Shown here: positions 35,500 to 46,317 of the stretch, piece after piece
Position numbering within the stretch: the first letter of the stretch is position 1
How the letters are laid out: every line of letters begins with the position of its first letter
Assembly: GCA_020747065.1 (NCBI GenBank)
Contig: JAGMVK010000004.1
Coordinates: forward strand, 1,178,001 to 1,242,000
DNA: 64,000 nucleotides
Reading direction: 5' to 3'
Source: Cadophora sp. MPI-SDFR-AT-0126
Lineage: Eukaryota; Ascomycota; Leotiomycetes; Helotiales; Ploettnerulaceae
Program-made: the position numbers and the translations under genes
The notes under the pieces: model-generated
Databases searched by the model: none
The model's input: the letters and a program-made list of their open reading frames with translations, nothing else
Told to the model about the DNA's origin: nothing

Positions 35500-36347
35500 G
35501 GTGTGATATATTTGGATTGTTAACACCAAGACGAACAAGAGAACGAAGACATCTGGGCAATGAGCTTGATCTCTTCTCTGTCATGCGCTGTTGAGGCCAC
35601 CGATGGCCCCTTGCATTCTGATATGGATTTTCCGATATCACATTCCACATATGACAAGCCAGTGTTCGCTTAGAGAAACATCACTTTTGCGTGCATGCTG
35701 GCAATTGCAGCTAGCTAATCTACACGTCACAATTCAGATCCAGAAGATCCCGTTCCGAGCTCGTCTCAAACTCTATCACACTGCCTATTGTGGCAAAAAG
35801 CAACTCCTGATTTCCATATCCACTTCCGACCCTACGCCGCGACGGCCCATCCTCTTGAACACCTAAATGCGATTCGGTTCACGGCACTGAAGAGCTTATG
35901 CCTAGACAGTAAATCAAGCGAGTATCCCCAAAGTAATCAATCGCTTTCCCGACATTGTCAATAAGAACAATATTTCTTGGTACCTATCAAGCAGCAATTA
36001 TGGCTAAAGAGACGCATTCGACGTTGCTTGTAATAGAAGATTAAAGTCCTCTCAACAGCTACAAAGGTTTGATTGATAGCTGTCTTTGCCAAACGGAGTC
36101 CTTTCCATAATCCGCCTCATAGCACCTTCGTCCTTTCCATGCCCTGAAATGCCTATTTTCAAGGCAATTCAGCTTGCCAACACAGCGCACACCACTGGAG
36201 CGGAGCCGGACACAGCATTTCAGGAGACGGCTTTTTCACCATCCCATCCCTTATCTAATCCTAACTCCTTGTCGAATCTCACATAATAAGAAATCACGGC
36301 TTCCCATCCAAAGACAGCTTTCGCCACATGCCAGGTGCACGCCAGAT
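35500..36347. other. Intergenic region, no supported gene
   Basis: About 850 bp between the glycosyltransferase-like start and the acyltransferase stop; short domain-free frames only. Confidence 0.5.
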
Positions 36348-37871
36348 TTATTTCCTGGTACAAAATGTGTTGAGCCAGCGTGCACACTTCACGGCGCCGT
36401 TGTCGAAAGCCCTCCAATTTATGTCCCCAACCCAAACAACAAATGGCGTGGTGAGGATCAATCCCACGAAGAAACCAAGACTGTAGTTCGGATATCCGTA
36501 GGGCAACCAGCGCCTAAAGTTTCCGATTATCAGAGTTCCCACGCTGAACAACATGGTCCAGTGGACGATGTAGAATCCAAACGAAATGTCTCCCATATAG
36601 CTTGCCAGTCTGGTGGTGAATGGTCTCTGCAGCTTCTCCATATTCTCTAATGACAGGAGAAGTAAAACTGCGCCGATAGAGATCCAGAAGTACTGCTCTA
36701 GTTTTTCGCTGCCATTATACGGTGTAGGAGTGAGGGTGCAGAAATGGCGGAACCCGACAGAGCTGCATGCGTGGTATGCTGGCCAAGAGCCCAGGAAGAG
36801 ACCAGTGATGAAAATCATGGTCCAGAAGACCTTCGTTACAACTCTCCATTGAATAAGGGCTCGGGCCCTCTTCGAGCCGCTGTAGCCTGAAGGTATTGAG
36901 CGAGTCTGTGACTCTGTTTCGACCAATCTCTGAGCCTCCGCGCGAGAAATTCGAAGTTCAGCTAGAACTGTACCACATGTGAAGAGAAAGGTATCCCATT
37001 TACCAAGATGAAGGAAGAATACAGCAAAAAGACTCAGTAAAAACAACCTGTAAAGTGCCCTTGTATTTCCCAGTCCAAGCACAAGCAGAAAAACGACCAT
37101 GGAGCCACGAAATTCCATGGGGAGAGTCCAAAGGTGCGGTACACCAGGCGGGTAGTACTCGGTCCAGACACTTGGATCAAGCATGCGTGTTAGTACTGGC
37201 ACATAACCCCACCATTGACGCCACAACGACGTAGCTTTGGGGAAGCATCTATTCTTCGTGTAGTCTTCGGCTCCATAGCAGGTAAAATAAGCGGTTGTTG
37301 CAGTCCCAAGCATCGCCGGCACAACTGGGAGGAACAGTCGTGGGATTCGGCGAAAAGTAGCCGAGGAAAGATTGTCGTAGAGTGCTTTGCTGTCGCTTTT
37401 CCTCGCAAGTTGAAGAGGCCTGTAAGAGAGTACGTAGCCGGAGAGAATGAAGAATATCGAAACCATGAAACGCCCAGAGTAGAGCAGTCGCATGAATGGA
37501 AGCTGCCAATATGAATCTCCCGGCAGCCCTCTGTACCCGTTATGTATCCAGACTGCGAACAAGGAGTGTTGGACATAGACCAGGGATGCCGCTAGGCCCC
37601 GAACTCCGTTCAAATATGAGGTCTCTGTAATCTTTCGCTCGACTTTCTCGCCGCTTCGCTGGAGAAAAGACGGCGTAAGGAATACGGCTGTCGTCTTAGC
37701 ACATTGAATGACCCAGGCATGTTTGAAATTTGTTGTTGTCTGGTCTTTCCGCTCATCCTCCAGCTCAAGCTCATGGCCAGTGTCCGAACCTGCTTCACCA
37801 GGAAGCAGGAGCTCGTAGCGATGCAAATAACGCGTCAGTATTGATGTGAAGAGGCGATTGAGGATCCCCAT
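36348..37871 (-). CDS. Acyltransferase-3 family membrane protein
   Basis: Single exon, 507 residues. The acyltransferase-3 (OafA/YrhL-type) fold moves an acyl group, often acetyl, from the cytosol to an acceptor at the membrane. The diagnostic start is SYLNGVRGLAASLVYVQHSL with the putative catalytic His102, followed by YSGRFMVSIFFILSGYVLSY, FRRIPRLFLPVVPAML and HLWTLPMEFRGSMVVFLLVL. About ten hydrophobic helices follow, the last ones around ISFGFYIVHWTMLFSVG and LGFFVGLILTTPFVVWVGDI. The ~80-residue N-terminal tail is polar, as in fungal members. Acceptor is unknown; relatives act on secondary metabolites, glycans or sterols. It heads the lipid/oxidation gene group that extends to 53 kb. Confidence 0.9.
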   Translation of the reverse strand: MGILNRLFTSILTRYLHRYELLLPGEAGSDTGHELELEDERKDQTTTNFKHAWVIQCAKTTAVFLTPSFLQRSGEKVERKITETSYLNGVRGLAASLVYVQHSLFAVWIHNGYRGLPGDSYWQLPFMRLLYSGRFMVSIFFILSGYVLSYRPLQLARKSDSKALYDNLSSATFRRIPRLFLPVVPAMLGTATTAYFTCYGAEDYTKNRCFPKATSLWRQWWGYVPVLTRMLDPSVWTEYYPPGVPHLWTLPMEFRGSMVVFLLVLGLGNTRALYRLFLLSLFAVFFLHLGKWDTFLFTCGTVLAELRISRAEAQRLVETESQTRSIPSGYSGSKRARALIQWRVVTKVFWTMIFITGLFLGSWPAYHACSSVGFRHFCTLTPTPYNGSEKLEQYFWISIGAVLLLLSLENMEKLQRPFTTRLASYMGDISFGFYIVHWTMLFSVGTLIIGNFRRWLPYGYPNYSLGFFVGLILTTPFVVWVGDINWRAFDNGAVKCARWLNTFCTRK

Positions 37872-38516
37872 GGCGTCAATCGGGAGTTCGTGTGGTATTT
37901 GTTACTTGCGATGTCGAAATGACTGGGAGCTGTAGACTTTTGTGGCCGAATTTTGCATCGTTCTCTCACTTACTGTACTCCCCTCTCCTTCTTGAGGTCA
38001 CTATTTAAATGTGCATTCCACATTCACATTCCGCCACCAGAGCCAGGCCGCTCGTGCGGCTTACAACAGGTTGCGTTTTGAGATATCCGTGGCCTTTTGA
38101 CTCTGGAGGCACCCGTGCTCTAGCCCAGAGATAATTAAGTACTAAGACACGGAGCGGAACGGAAACCCCTGGGTTATTGCAGCGGGTGCAGGTATCTAGC
38201 TGTAAGGTAGTGGAATATGATACCTCAGAATGTGATCGGCGCGACTATCGAGGAGCTAACATGTTGCAACCCACGAGCGCAATCGCAATCCAAAAATTCG
38301 TGGGTAATCCCGGACCCATACGACAATTCAAAGGGTTTGCCTTGCCTACAATGCGTCCTAGTCTCCCTGAGTGAGATATTTGAGTCTATGGCTATTATCA
38401 TCGATATTGAATTCCTGGTATATACCGGCGCGCGAAAAATGATTTACGTCCAATACTTACATTCAATTTAGTTCTCCAAAATTCAGTTCTACCATCCTAC
38501 ATCACAGAAAGAGTAT
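37872..38516. other. Intergenic region, no supported gene
   Basis: About 645 bp, the upstream side of the acyltransferase and downstream side of the PAP2 gene. No motif beyond ordinary AT/GC patches. Confidence 0.5.
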
Positions 38517-39700
38517 TTACACGCCTCGCATCCTCGCTAGCGGCAAGCTTTCCCCCTCCTCGCTTCCCCTTCCTACACTCTCAACAACGCCAAGCACCAC
38601 CCCTTGCTGCTGTCTCACCTCTCCTCGTCTCGAATAAGGCAGAAGCACGCTCCAATAAGCATTCCACGCGGATCCGATGCCCAACAGCGAACCAGCGAGG
38701 ACATCGGATGGATGGTGGCGATTGTCCAGAACGCGGGTCACTGAGACGGATATCGCGATAGCGAGTGGTAAGAATACTATGAGGAGTCGGAAAAGTGGCT
38801 TGCTTTTGCGTGTGGTCTGTGCGATCGGGAGGTCTTGAGTGCCTGTGTAGGTGTGATGGCAAGGGTTGAGGATAGATAGTCGAAGTGCGAGGAAGAGGGA
38901 GAGGTATGTTAAACCTGCGAAATCCACTGAGAAAATAAACAATGTCAGCACGCTCTTCCTTTAGCAGTTCCGAAGCTATGAACAACAGAAGGATATTCTT
39001 ACCAGAAGAATGCCCACTCGGGAAACTCGCAAATCCCTCATCCAGGATAAACGAATCCGTCTGCCTACACACCGAACTGTCCACCACCCCGGCGCGGAAC
39101 AACATGATCGTCTCATTCAAGTACACCTGCGGGTCGACCTGACATCTCGCAATGAGATCTGGTCTCGGCTGGCCAGCAAATTTCTCCAGCGCATTCGAAA
39201 TCCCGAACGCGAAGAGAATCGCATACCCGATTCCTAACCATGCGTGATGCAAGTCCTTCAAGCGAAGTTTCAGATCCCAAGACTTTGGCTTTTGTGCAGG
39301 CTGGGGAGAGGAGTCTGGAGAGTGGCCGATGCGAAGGAGGCAAAATATGAAGACTGTGATTGTGGGGAGAATGGGTGCGAAGAGGATGGCAAGCCAGATT
39401 GGAACGATTTGGGTGGAATGGTAGGAGAAATTTATGCTGGGTTCGAGAAGGGAGAATTGGGTTTTGTTTCCTGTGAGGAAGCGGAGTGAGGCTGTTAGGA
39501 TGCCGAGTATTCTATGCGATGGTCAGTATACCGTCAGATGTATTGACAATGGTTTGATGGGGCGAGAAAAAGTACAGCATCAGAAGCCAGTCGAGGACAT
39601 ATCTGTGGGGCTGCTGGTCAGTTCTGACTAGTTTTGAGACCGAGGTATCAAAAGCTTACGACCATATCTTCCTCCAGTGTACTTTGTTAGACCTAGACAT
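38517..39700 (-). CDS. PAP2-family lipid phosphate phosphatase
   Basis: Four exons: 39700-39660, 39602-39576, 39511-39003, 38926-38517; 328 residues. The second exon is only 27 nt, yet phases fit. Expected role is dephosphorylation of phosphatidate, lyso-phosphatidate or diacylglycerol pyrophosphate in membranes (Dpp1/Lpp1 type). Motif 1 region is EKFAGQPRPDLIARC, motif 2 is FPSGHSS (His190), motif 3 is TRVLDNRHHPSDV. About six transmembrane helices are visible. Motif 1 normally reads K-x6-RP; here Lys133 has only five residues before RP and the usual Lys position is Glu132, which may weaken phosphate binding. Motifs 2 and 3 are intact. A start further upstream (in frame through MFQQQSIQ) is possible. 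The C-terminal tail is polar and Ser/Gly-rich. Confidence 0.85.
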
Positions 39701-40823
39701 TTTATTGACCTGAATGGATTGCTGTTGGAACATGAAGGGACGTAAATTGTGTGTGGGAAAACAAAGCGTGAAGATGATGGGAAGTTGAGGAGCAGCTTCG
39801 CAAATATAGTTCAGAGATAATACTAAGGCTTGGGAGGAATAGAGTCTACCGTACATTTATTTGTGTAGATGTGAAAGGAAATAGCAGTGACATGGCTGGG
39901 CAAAACCAGGTTTTGGTAGGCAAGCGAGGATGCAAATCGCCTAAGCCTCAATGTTGTAATCCATACGAAGCGCAGCAAAGAATTTCCAATTCTCAGACTC
40001 GAACGAATAATTAAATTACTATGTAGCATCGTGCCATCCCAGCAAGTGAGTTGTAAGCCGTCGTACATTGATGAGGTACCTACTCAGTGGGGCAGCTTAT
40101 CCTGACCTGCAATTTCAAATTTCGCTAGGTATGCAGGTCCTCAGCCCTCATCATATACCTTTTTCCTGTATAATGCGTTTCCCAAAAACATGATGCTTGA
40201 AAATGCTTACTTCAGAGTCACGATAGGTATTGGACGCCACTAGTAGCACCAAACCTATCTGTCAGCAAGGTGCTCTCGCTTATGGTTGTTGATTTGCTGC
40301 TGAGTCAGGCCGAGGAAAATGTGGCTTGGACGGATTGGGAAAACGCTCTTGTAAGCAACAACTTGATATGTGTTGCATGCGGTCTGGGGAACGAGAATTG
40401 ATTCATTTGACTGGCAATAGCAGAGTAGACTCGGTGGCGATTTTACGTCGGGGTCGCATGGAGGGATGTCTGTCTGGGATGTACTGACCAGCCAAATCCT
40501 TCCATCGCTGGCCTGTATCATCCTGGTATTCTTTATGGTACTCCTTCAAATCGGCTAACTGTAACAATATCAAACCCGTGGGCGTGTTTTTGGTGAGACA
40601 ACATCACATCTCGTTATAACATACAATTCGGAACATGTCGTCAAGTGCCTGACGTTCATTGTCTTCACGGTTGAAACACACGGAAGGTATGAGCAGCAGA
40701 GGGCTCAACAGTAAGCAGCACGATAAGATTACGAAAAATAATGATACTTGAAATAAATCTATGACTTCTATGAAACATATCTGCACTCTAAACTACTGCT
40801 AGAAAACTCTACATCTCGATGAC
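39701..40823. other. Intergenic region, no supported gene
   Basis: About 1.1 kb upstream of the PAP2 gene; scattered short frames without domains. Confidence 0.5.
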
Positions 40824-41705
40824 TCAATAATCTCCTACTTCTTCCGGGCCGAGTGCAAATTCCTTCTCCAATTTCTCCTGAGCCCTGATGTATCTCATTC
40901 TCTGGAACACCAAAAGCCAAATGCAAAGATTGAATATCGTCACGGCCGGATTGGCGATTCCCAGTGCCCAATTCGTAGTCTACTCTCCCGTCAGTAAAAA
41001 TATTCATCAACAGACTAAGAAAGTGTAACTTACCCCTCTCCGACAAACTGTCGCAAAATCTACCAGTCCTTCAAAACTCGGCTCAATGTTCTTCGCCAAC
41101 GGAGAACAAGCCCACCCCCAAAGATCATGACCCGTCCTTCCAGTTCGATACAGTACAGCTACCACAATCCAGCTCAGAATATGTGCCACCTCGATCGCAT
41201 TCGAAATGATTGTCTCGTAAAAATTGATGTTGTTAGCAGCGCGGATAGAACGTGTATAAGCAGCCATGGTGAGAAGTCCGATGATGACACTAATGCCGGA
41301 AGCAGCGAGAAGCATTATGGAGGGCCAGAGCGACGTTCTCCGTGCCCATGGTCCGCGATTGTTGCGCTTTATTGTGTGCGTTGTTGCGTAGGTGTAGATG
41401 GTTCGGCTTTCGAGATAGAGTGTTGCACCTGCGAGGACTGTGCCTAGGAGGCGGGATATGAGGCGCAGGATGCGAATTTTGGTTTTGATCTTCTGATTCT
41501 GGTCAGTTGAGGATGTTTGGAAGAGTCCTCCTTTAGGGCTACGCACTCGATTGGATTTTTCCAGGTGCTGGCTTGATCGCTTGACCGCTTCTCTGTCTCC
41601 TTGATACATATTTTCGAAGCTTGCGTTGCGCTGAGCTGACTTAGGAGAGTACAACATAGTTGGAGTCTGCGGTAGCATAAAGTATGATGATTGTGGTTCT
41701 GCCAT
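40824..41705 (-). CDS. Four-TM membrane protein of unknown function
   Basis: Two exons, 41705-41034 and 40979-40824, with a phase-0 intron (GTAAGT...GTAG); 275 residues. A polar N-terminus of about 75 residues precedes four hydrophobic helices: ISRLLGTVLAGATLYLES, SIMLLAASGISVIIGLLTMA, AIEVAHILSWIVVAVLY and AVTIFNLCIWLLVFQRM. The tail (RYIRAQEKLEKEFALG) is amphipathic. The four-helix layout is like MARVEL-type or claudin-like fungal membrane proteins, but I see no diagnostic motif. The second exon is needed to supply the fourth helix; reading through the intron gives an early stop. Confidence 0.75.
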
Positions 41706-42326
41706 TGCGAATGGTGAAGGTTTCTGTTATTTATGTCGAAAATCGCGCTGATTATTCAAGCCGACACTTCGTTGGGATCCCCAAGTGTCAAATCACCTAT
41801 CTCGACCTTTGAGGTGGCTGAGGACATTGATGACATAGCAATTTGGCGAGAGCTCCAGATCTAGCTATTCATTTCCAGCTAATATTTGAGTTTCCCTCCT
41901 AGCGCAGCTGGCTGTTCGGCTGAGGCGCAGGTGGTCCCGTTCTGGAAATCGCTCTCATTTGGGTAACACGACCCGACTCCCTGTTCAAATCCTTTCAGCT
42001 ACTAATGCAAGGTCATTTCTCTAAGCAAAAGATCGGTGCTTCAATAAGTCGTATTCACAAGGAGATCGGCCGAAATGATGTGGCACTTCTCTAACTACCC
42101 TGTAAAGTTTGTAGATCGTCTCCGATGTTCTGTATCTGTTTTGCGAGATGAGATTTTGGCCTTGGGACTCGTATATCCCAGGCATGAATTTGAAAGAGAC
42201 ATTGCTTCTAGGTTCAATCATCTTCAACAGACACCAAAAAATAATTTAATCTCGACTCATGATTAGATAGACAAATCCAAGCATGTCTACTTGCGTTCCG
42301 AATCTATGCTTTGTGATACAATCGCT
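41706..42326. other. Intergenic region with tRNA-promoter-like boxes
   Basis: No coding supported. At 41900-41911 TAGCGCAGCTGG matches an A box and at 41981-41993 CTGTTCAAATCCT resembles a B box, about 80 bp apart. Acceptor and T stems do not pair well, so this is at best a tRNA relic or SINE head. Confidence 0.3.
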
Positions 42327-43487
42327 CTACTCTAGAAGAGATTTAGGGACACCAATAAAATCCAACACTGCCGTCAAATCCGCGGTCGAGTCTCTCTCGC
42401 CTGAGAAGCAATCTGTGATGTTCCCAAAATATTTTGTATGAGCATTCTTCACATCCTCAACACTATCCGGCCAGTCAGTACCCGCATTTCCACTCTCATT
42501 GAAGAGGCCAATGTATTCTGTAATTGCTTCCCCATAAACAGGTATGTTGCTGTTCTCAATATGATATTCTGGAGAGAAATGGTCCCAACCTCCTGCTTTG
42601 TGTTGCGGCAGTTGAGGAACAACATCATTGGTATGTGTGACTCGGTAATTTTTGCCTTTTGCTGGGGCTTGGTTCGTAATGTAGTTGGAGATGCCTTCGA
42701 AACCAAGTCGTGGTTGACCGTACGTGTACTATAACTAGATCAGCTTGCTGAAAGGAGAGGAGATTCTTCGCGAAGTATTCTCACCAAATCTACTGACATG
42801 CCTCCATTTCTCAACGATGTTGCTGCCAGCGCAGCTAAAGCACCTCCCAAGCTATGCCCTGTCGCAATCACTCCGTATGAGGGATGTGCGATAACAGCTC
42901 TGAGCACTGAGTCGGTTACAATACTTTCGACATCTAGCCATGCATGCCAGAAACCTCGGTGAATCTTGCATTCATCATCACCTGTTCCACAAAGCTCGGT
43001 AGATATAGGTAAGAAAGCGGCATCGGTAAGCTTGTTGAGTGCATTTGCTGTGCCTTGGAAAGCGAGGACAATGACATGATTGGTATCGTCGACAGCCACA
43101 AAGCCTATGCTGTTGGATTCTCCTATGCTGAAATCTCTGTCAGTTCGTGAAAGAGCTGGTGAGACATATTGACTGAACATGGACGAGACTCACTTCCAGA
43201 ATGCTTCAGTGACCCAAACATTTGACTGCTCGACGAAGGGGCAGTTTCCTGGTAGACAGGAGAGGTATTGACCTGCAGAGTGGGTGTTTCCTTTACAGTA
43301 TGCGGCCGCAGCAAAGTGCGAGACTGCTTCGAGTTGTGCGGTGAGCCTCAAGTCAGTAACTTCTTGCTGTCAGTCCAATTACAAAGACCCCGTGTTGAAT
43401 TTACTCACATCTCGGGATGATTTTGGTTGGGAAAGCGAGCGTTTTCGTAACAGAAATCAGGAAGAGAAGGTTGAGACAGATAAACAT
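42327..43487 (-). CDS. Secreted class 3 lipase-like protein
   Basis: Four exons: 43487-43409, 43359-43194, 43136-42785, 42728-42327; 332 residues. An N-terminal signal peptide (MFICLNLLFLISVTKTLA) is followed by the lipase-3 fold: HFAAAAYC, VIVLAFQGTAN (oxyanion strand), IHRGFWHAW, then TGHSLGG with nucleophile Ser177, and THTNDVVPQLP with Asp234. GGWDHFSPEYHI matches the usual (F/W)xHxSPEYW element. The segment that normally brings the catalytic His, a DHxxYF-like motif after a late Cys, reads here DCFSGERDSTADLTAVLDF and has no His. The enzyme may therefore be inactive or use a different His (His249 is a candidate). Paired cysteines suggest disulphides. It faces the small GPI-type gene at 43889 divergently. 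Confidence 0.85.
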
Positions 43488-43888
43488 CGCGGCGGCTTTT
43501 GCAGACGAAATGAAAAGATTTAAGTCTATCGAAGTATGAACCAATTGGGCAACTTTGAGAATTCAAACTGGGCAAGCTTGTTCAGCATGGAACCAAAGGA
43601 AGTTTTAAGCAGATAGCGAAGTGCTTGGGCGTACCCACTGCGTATGCGCCACAGTGTTAAGTGCCGCCCTTTTCAGCAATACAGTCAGTCTCAAGTATCG
43701 ATGATGACAAATGTTTCCCATAGGCCACCTGGGAAATGAGCACTATTCTTGGAAATGAGGTGCATATGGTAGTACAGCCCGGTCTCATTCTTGGTCGTCT
43801 TATATGAAGGAAGCCCAACGTTGAAGTTTTGAATTCGGTAACATTCTTCATCTGTCTCCCTTCTCGCCCCTACACACTCCAACAAAAC
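43488..43888. other. Divergent promoter region
   Basis: 400 bp shared between the lipase-like gene (minus) and the small secreted-protein gene (plus). No operator motif recognised. Confidence 0.4.
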
Positions 43889-44265
43889 ATGTATTCCAAC
43901 TTATCACTCCTCTACTTTCTCGGATTCACACTCACCGTCCAAGCTACTTCCGTCACCACGCCAATATTAGCATCTGGCTCAGCATTTGCTCTCCAACCAA
44001 ATTCAGCAAAGTCAATCGCACCGACCACCGTGACTTCGTTGGGGTTCCCAACGCCACTTTTCGATGCTCCGACTACCACGGTCCTGAGGTTAGTCCCTAT
44101 TCATGATACTCCCTCAGTCAAATCCAAATTTAACAATGAACCTGCAGCTTTGGCACATCCTCTACGGCAAACGCGAAAGCAGAACCAAACAGCGCAGTGA
44201 GGAGACATCTGTCAGGCGGTGGACTTGGAGTGATTGTGCTTACTATAGCTGTGATATGGATTTAA
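43889..44265 (+). CDS. Small secreted protein with C-terminal hydrophobic (GPI-type) tail
   Basis: Two exons, 43889-44088 and 44148-44265, give 105 residues. Residues 1-19 (MYSNLSLLYFLGFTLTVQA) form a signal peptide. The body is Ser/Thr/Ala/Pro-rich (TTPILASGSA, APTTVTSLGFPTP). The second exon encodes a Ser/Gly-rich stretch, RRHLSGGGLG, and a final hydrophobic run (VIVLTIAVIWI) that ends the protein, the usual layout of a GPI-attachment signal. Without the intron the frame ends early and loses the hydrophobic tail, which argues for splicing. No cysteine pairs and no known domain. Probably a wall-associated mannoprotein; it could also be a simple single-span protein. Confidence 0.6.
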
Positions 44266-44488
44266 TTCTATCAATTTGAATATTGTATCTAGAAACAACC
44301 AGTGCAGGCCTTAATTCTTCATTCGACTTTGTCGTTGGCTGCAAGTCCGCCTCCGCTCCTCTCGCTTAACCTTGCCACACGCCACCCCTTCTGAAAGTGG
44401 AAAACGCTCATGTTACCTATTTGTAAGCAGCATTGTGATGCACAATTCTAAAGAAAACCAAGCTTGTCTTGTTCTAGCATTTGCTAGG

Positions 44489-45054
44489 TTAAAATTCCAA
44501 GTAGATTTGATCCTCATCATCGAAAGAATTCCCAATAATTGATTCAAAATCCGCACCGTTGTTGTTGGTCAGCATGACCTGTTCAGAAATTTTAGGATAT
44601 CGTTACTAAGTAGAGCGCTGAGGCAATTGGCTGCAGGCGAGGTAGCTTTATAGCAATAGCTGCTTGCTCACATGCCATGACAACGATGCTAAGCTACCAA
44701 TGGCCGCCTCCTCCGAGGTATGCTCAATGTACTGGGAGAATCTTCGAACATCCAGGTCCGACTTCAGGGTGACTAAGAGGAATGGTCCGGTCCTCATCTC
44801 AGGAGAGACCGAAAGGTATGGCTATTTACACTCAACTTGTGAGATAGCCTTAGAATAATTTTGATTCGGGATTTTTCCACCTCTTTTCCGTTCCTGGTCG
44901 CCTTTGAAGGACCATCCTGTTGCTTCGAAGACTCGGTGAACTCGCCGGTAACAACACCGAAAATGCCCGAAGCTTGGTGGTTTTGTGTTATAACAGCTGA
45001 GATCAGATAGAGTGGTTTCCGTCGGAAATGTGAGAGACATGTAAGAGAGACCAT
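44489..45054 (-). pseudogene. Degenerate hypothetical gene
   Basis: The 3' part is clearly gene-like: an exon reading SVSPEMRTGPFLLVTLKSDL and ending before a GTGAGC donor at 44671, then a clean phase-0 final exon 44578-44489 ending FDDEDQIYLEF. Going upstream, the same frame hits a TAG at about 44824 after QVECK, while the next readable stretch (RRKPLYLISAVITQNHQASG) lies in another frame. I read this as one in-frame stop, possibly a CAG-to-TAG change, plus a frameshift. The family is not recognised. An unrecognised intron is the alternative. Confidence 0.4.
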
Positions 45055-45345
45055 ATCCTCTTCGATCAGGCTAAAGGAAGCCTAATACAACGCGATGACC
45101 ATGACGAGAAGAGGAGCAAATTGGTTCGCTTGCATTATTTTCATACTCAAACAGTTTAGCGCCTCGGCAATTTGATAAGCTTTCCCCGAATTCCCCTCCC
45201 TCCACTTTTGCTACAATCTTGACTTCCCCATTGACAACCCTCGATAGCCCATCTATCGCTATCAGGTCAATGCGAAGGGATATATAACAAGGTAAAGTAC
45301 CAGACTGTGTAAGTGACATCTCCATTACCAATTTGTACTATTCCG

Positions 45346-46317
45346 ATGGGTTCCTCACACTCCAGTCGACGAAAGGGAAATTCCCCTTCCCCATCACAGC
45401 CTGCAACAATGGCTCCCACAGCATCTCCTCATGTAGAGGCAGCCCCAACCCCTCCAACGCTCACGAGCATAACCCTCTCCCCCTCCGAACTCTCCTCGAA
45501 AACCCTCACCTCTCACCACCTCCAAGCCGCGCTCGAAGCTCTCCATCGTGACGGCATTCTCGTCCTCACCAACGGCATTTCCACGACTCACCTCGACACT
45601 CTCAATTCCCGCATGGTCCCCGAAGCGCAAACGCTTTACGACCGCAAAAGTACACACCATAACTTCGGCACCGGGACAGGTAACATCCAACAAGACGCCA
45701 TAGTCGACCCATCCTTCATTTTCGACGACATAATCGCGAATCCGTTCGCCACGGCCATAACAGAGTGCATGCTAGGACCGAACCCGCACTTACGCTTCCA
45801 GAGCGCGAATACAGCATTCAAGGCCGAGAAGAGACAGCCGGTGCATGTAGATGTGCATTTCGATTTCCCGAAGATCCCGTTTGGGATTTGTGTGAATATC
45901 AATCTGATAGATGTCGATCCTGAGCATGGGAGCACGGAGATCTGGCTGGGCAGTCATCTAGATACGAGCTGGAAGGCGTTTGTGGAGAAGAGTGGGAGTG
46001 TGATACCGGAGGATATTTTGGAGAGGAGGAGGAAGATCAGTCCGCCGATACAGCCGGTTATACCGAAGGGGGCGTTGATATTGAGGGATCTGAGATTGTG
46101 GCATGCGGGGATGCCGAATAGGACGGAAGATGTTAGGGTTATGCTTGTGACGATTCACTTTCCGGCTTGGTACCGGACGGAGCAGAAAGTTCTGTTGCCG
46201 GAGAGTCTGAAGGGGAAGATTGAGTGGGGGAATTTGGTCCCATGTGTGGAGTGGGTGCCGGATGGATACGATTATTTACAAGGACAGCATGATCATGATT
46301 TTGATCTGTTACCGTAG
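45346..46317 (+). CDS. Phytanoyl-CoA dioxygenase (PhyH)-family enzyme
   Basis: Single exon, 323 residues. Fe(II)/2-oxoglutarate dioxygenases of this family hydroxylate fatty acyl chains or secondary metabolites. The iron triad is visible: His167-x-Asp169 in QPVHVDVHFDF and His253 in LRLWHAGMPN. A 2-oxoglutarate-binding Arg, probably Arg264, lies in EDVRVMLV. The helical start ALEALHRDGILVLTNGI is the usual PhyH entry segment. The chosen start gives MGSSHSSRRK, which fits an N-myristoylation signal; other in-frame ATGs are at 45313 and 45409. Substrate unknown. It ends tail-to-tail with the alpha-dioxygenase-like gene, 281 bp apart, which makes shared lipid metabolism plausible but not shown. 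Confidence 0.88.
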   Translation: MGSSHSSRRKGNSPSPSQPATMAPTASPHVEAAPTPPTLTSITLSPSELSSKTLTSHHLQAALEALHRDGILVLTNGISTTHLDTLNSRMVPEAQTLYDRKSTHHNFGTGTGNIQQDAIVDPSFIFDDIIANPFATAITECMLGPNPHLRFQSANTAFKAEKRQPVHVDVHFDFPKIPFGICVNINLIDVDPEHGSTEIWLGSHLDTSWKAFVEKSGSVIPEDILERRRKISPPIQPVIPKGALILRDLRLWHAGMPNRTEDVRVMLVTIHFPAWYRTEQKVLLPESLKGKIEWGNLVPCVEWVPDGYDYLQGQHDHDFDLLP

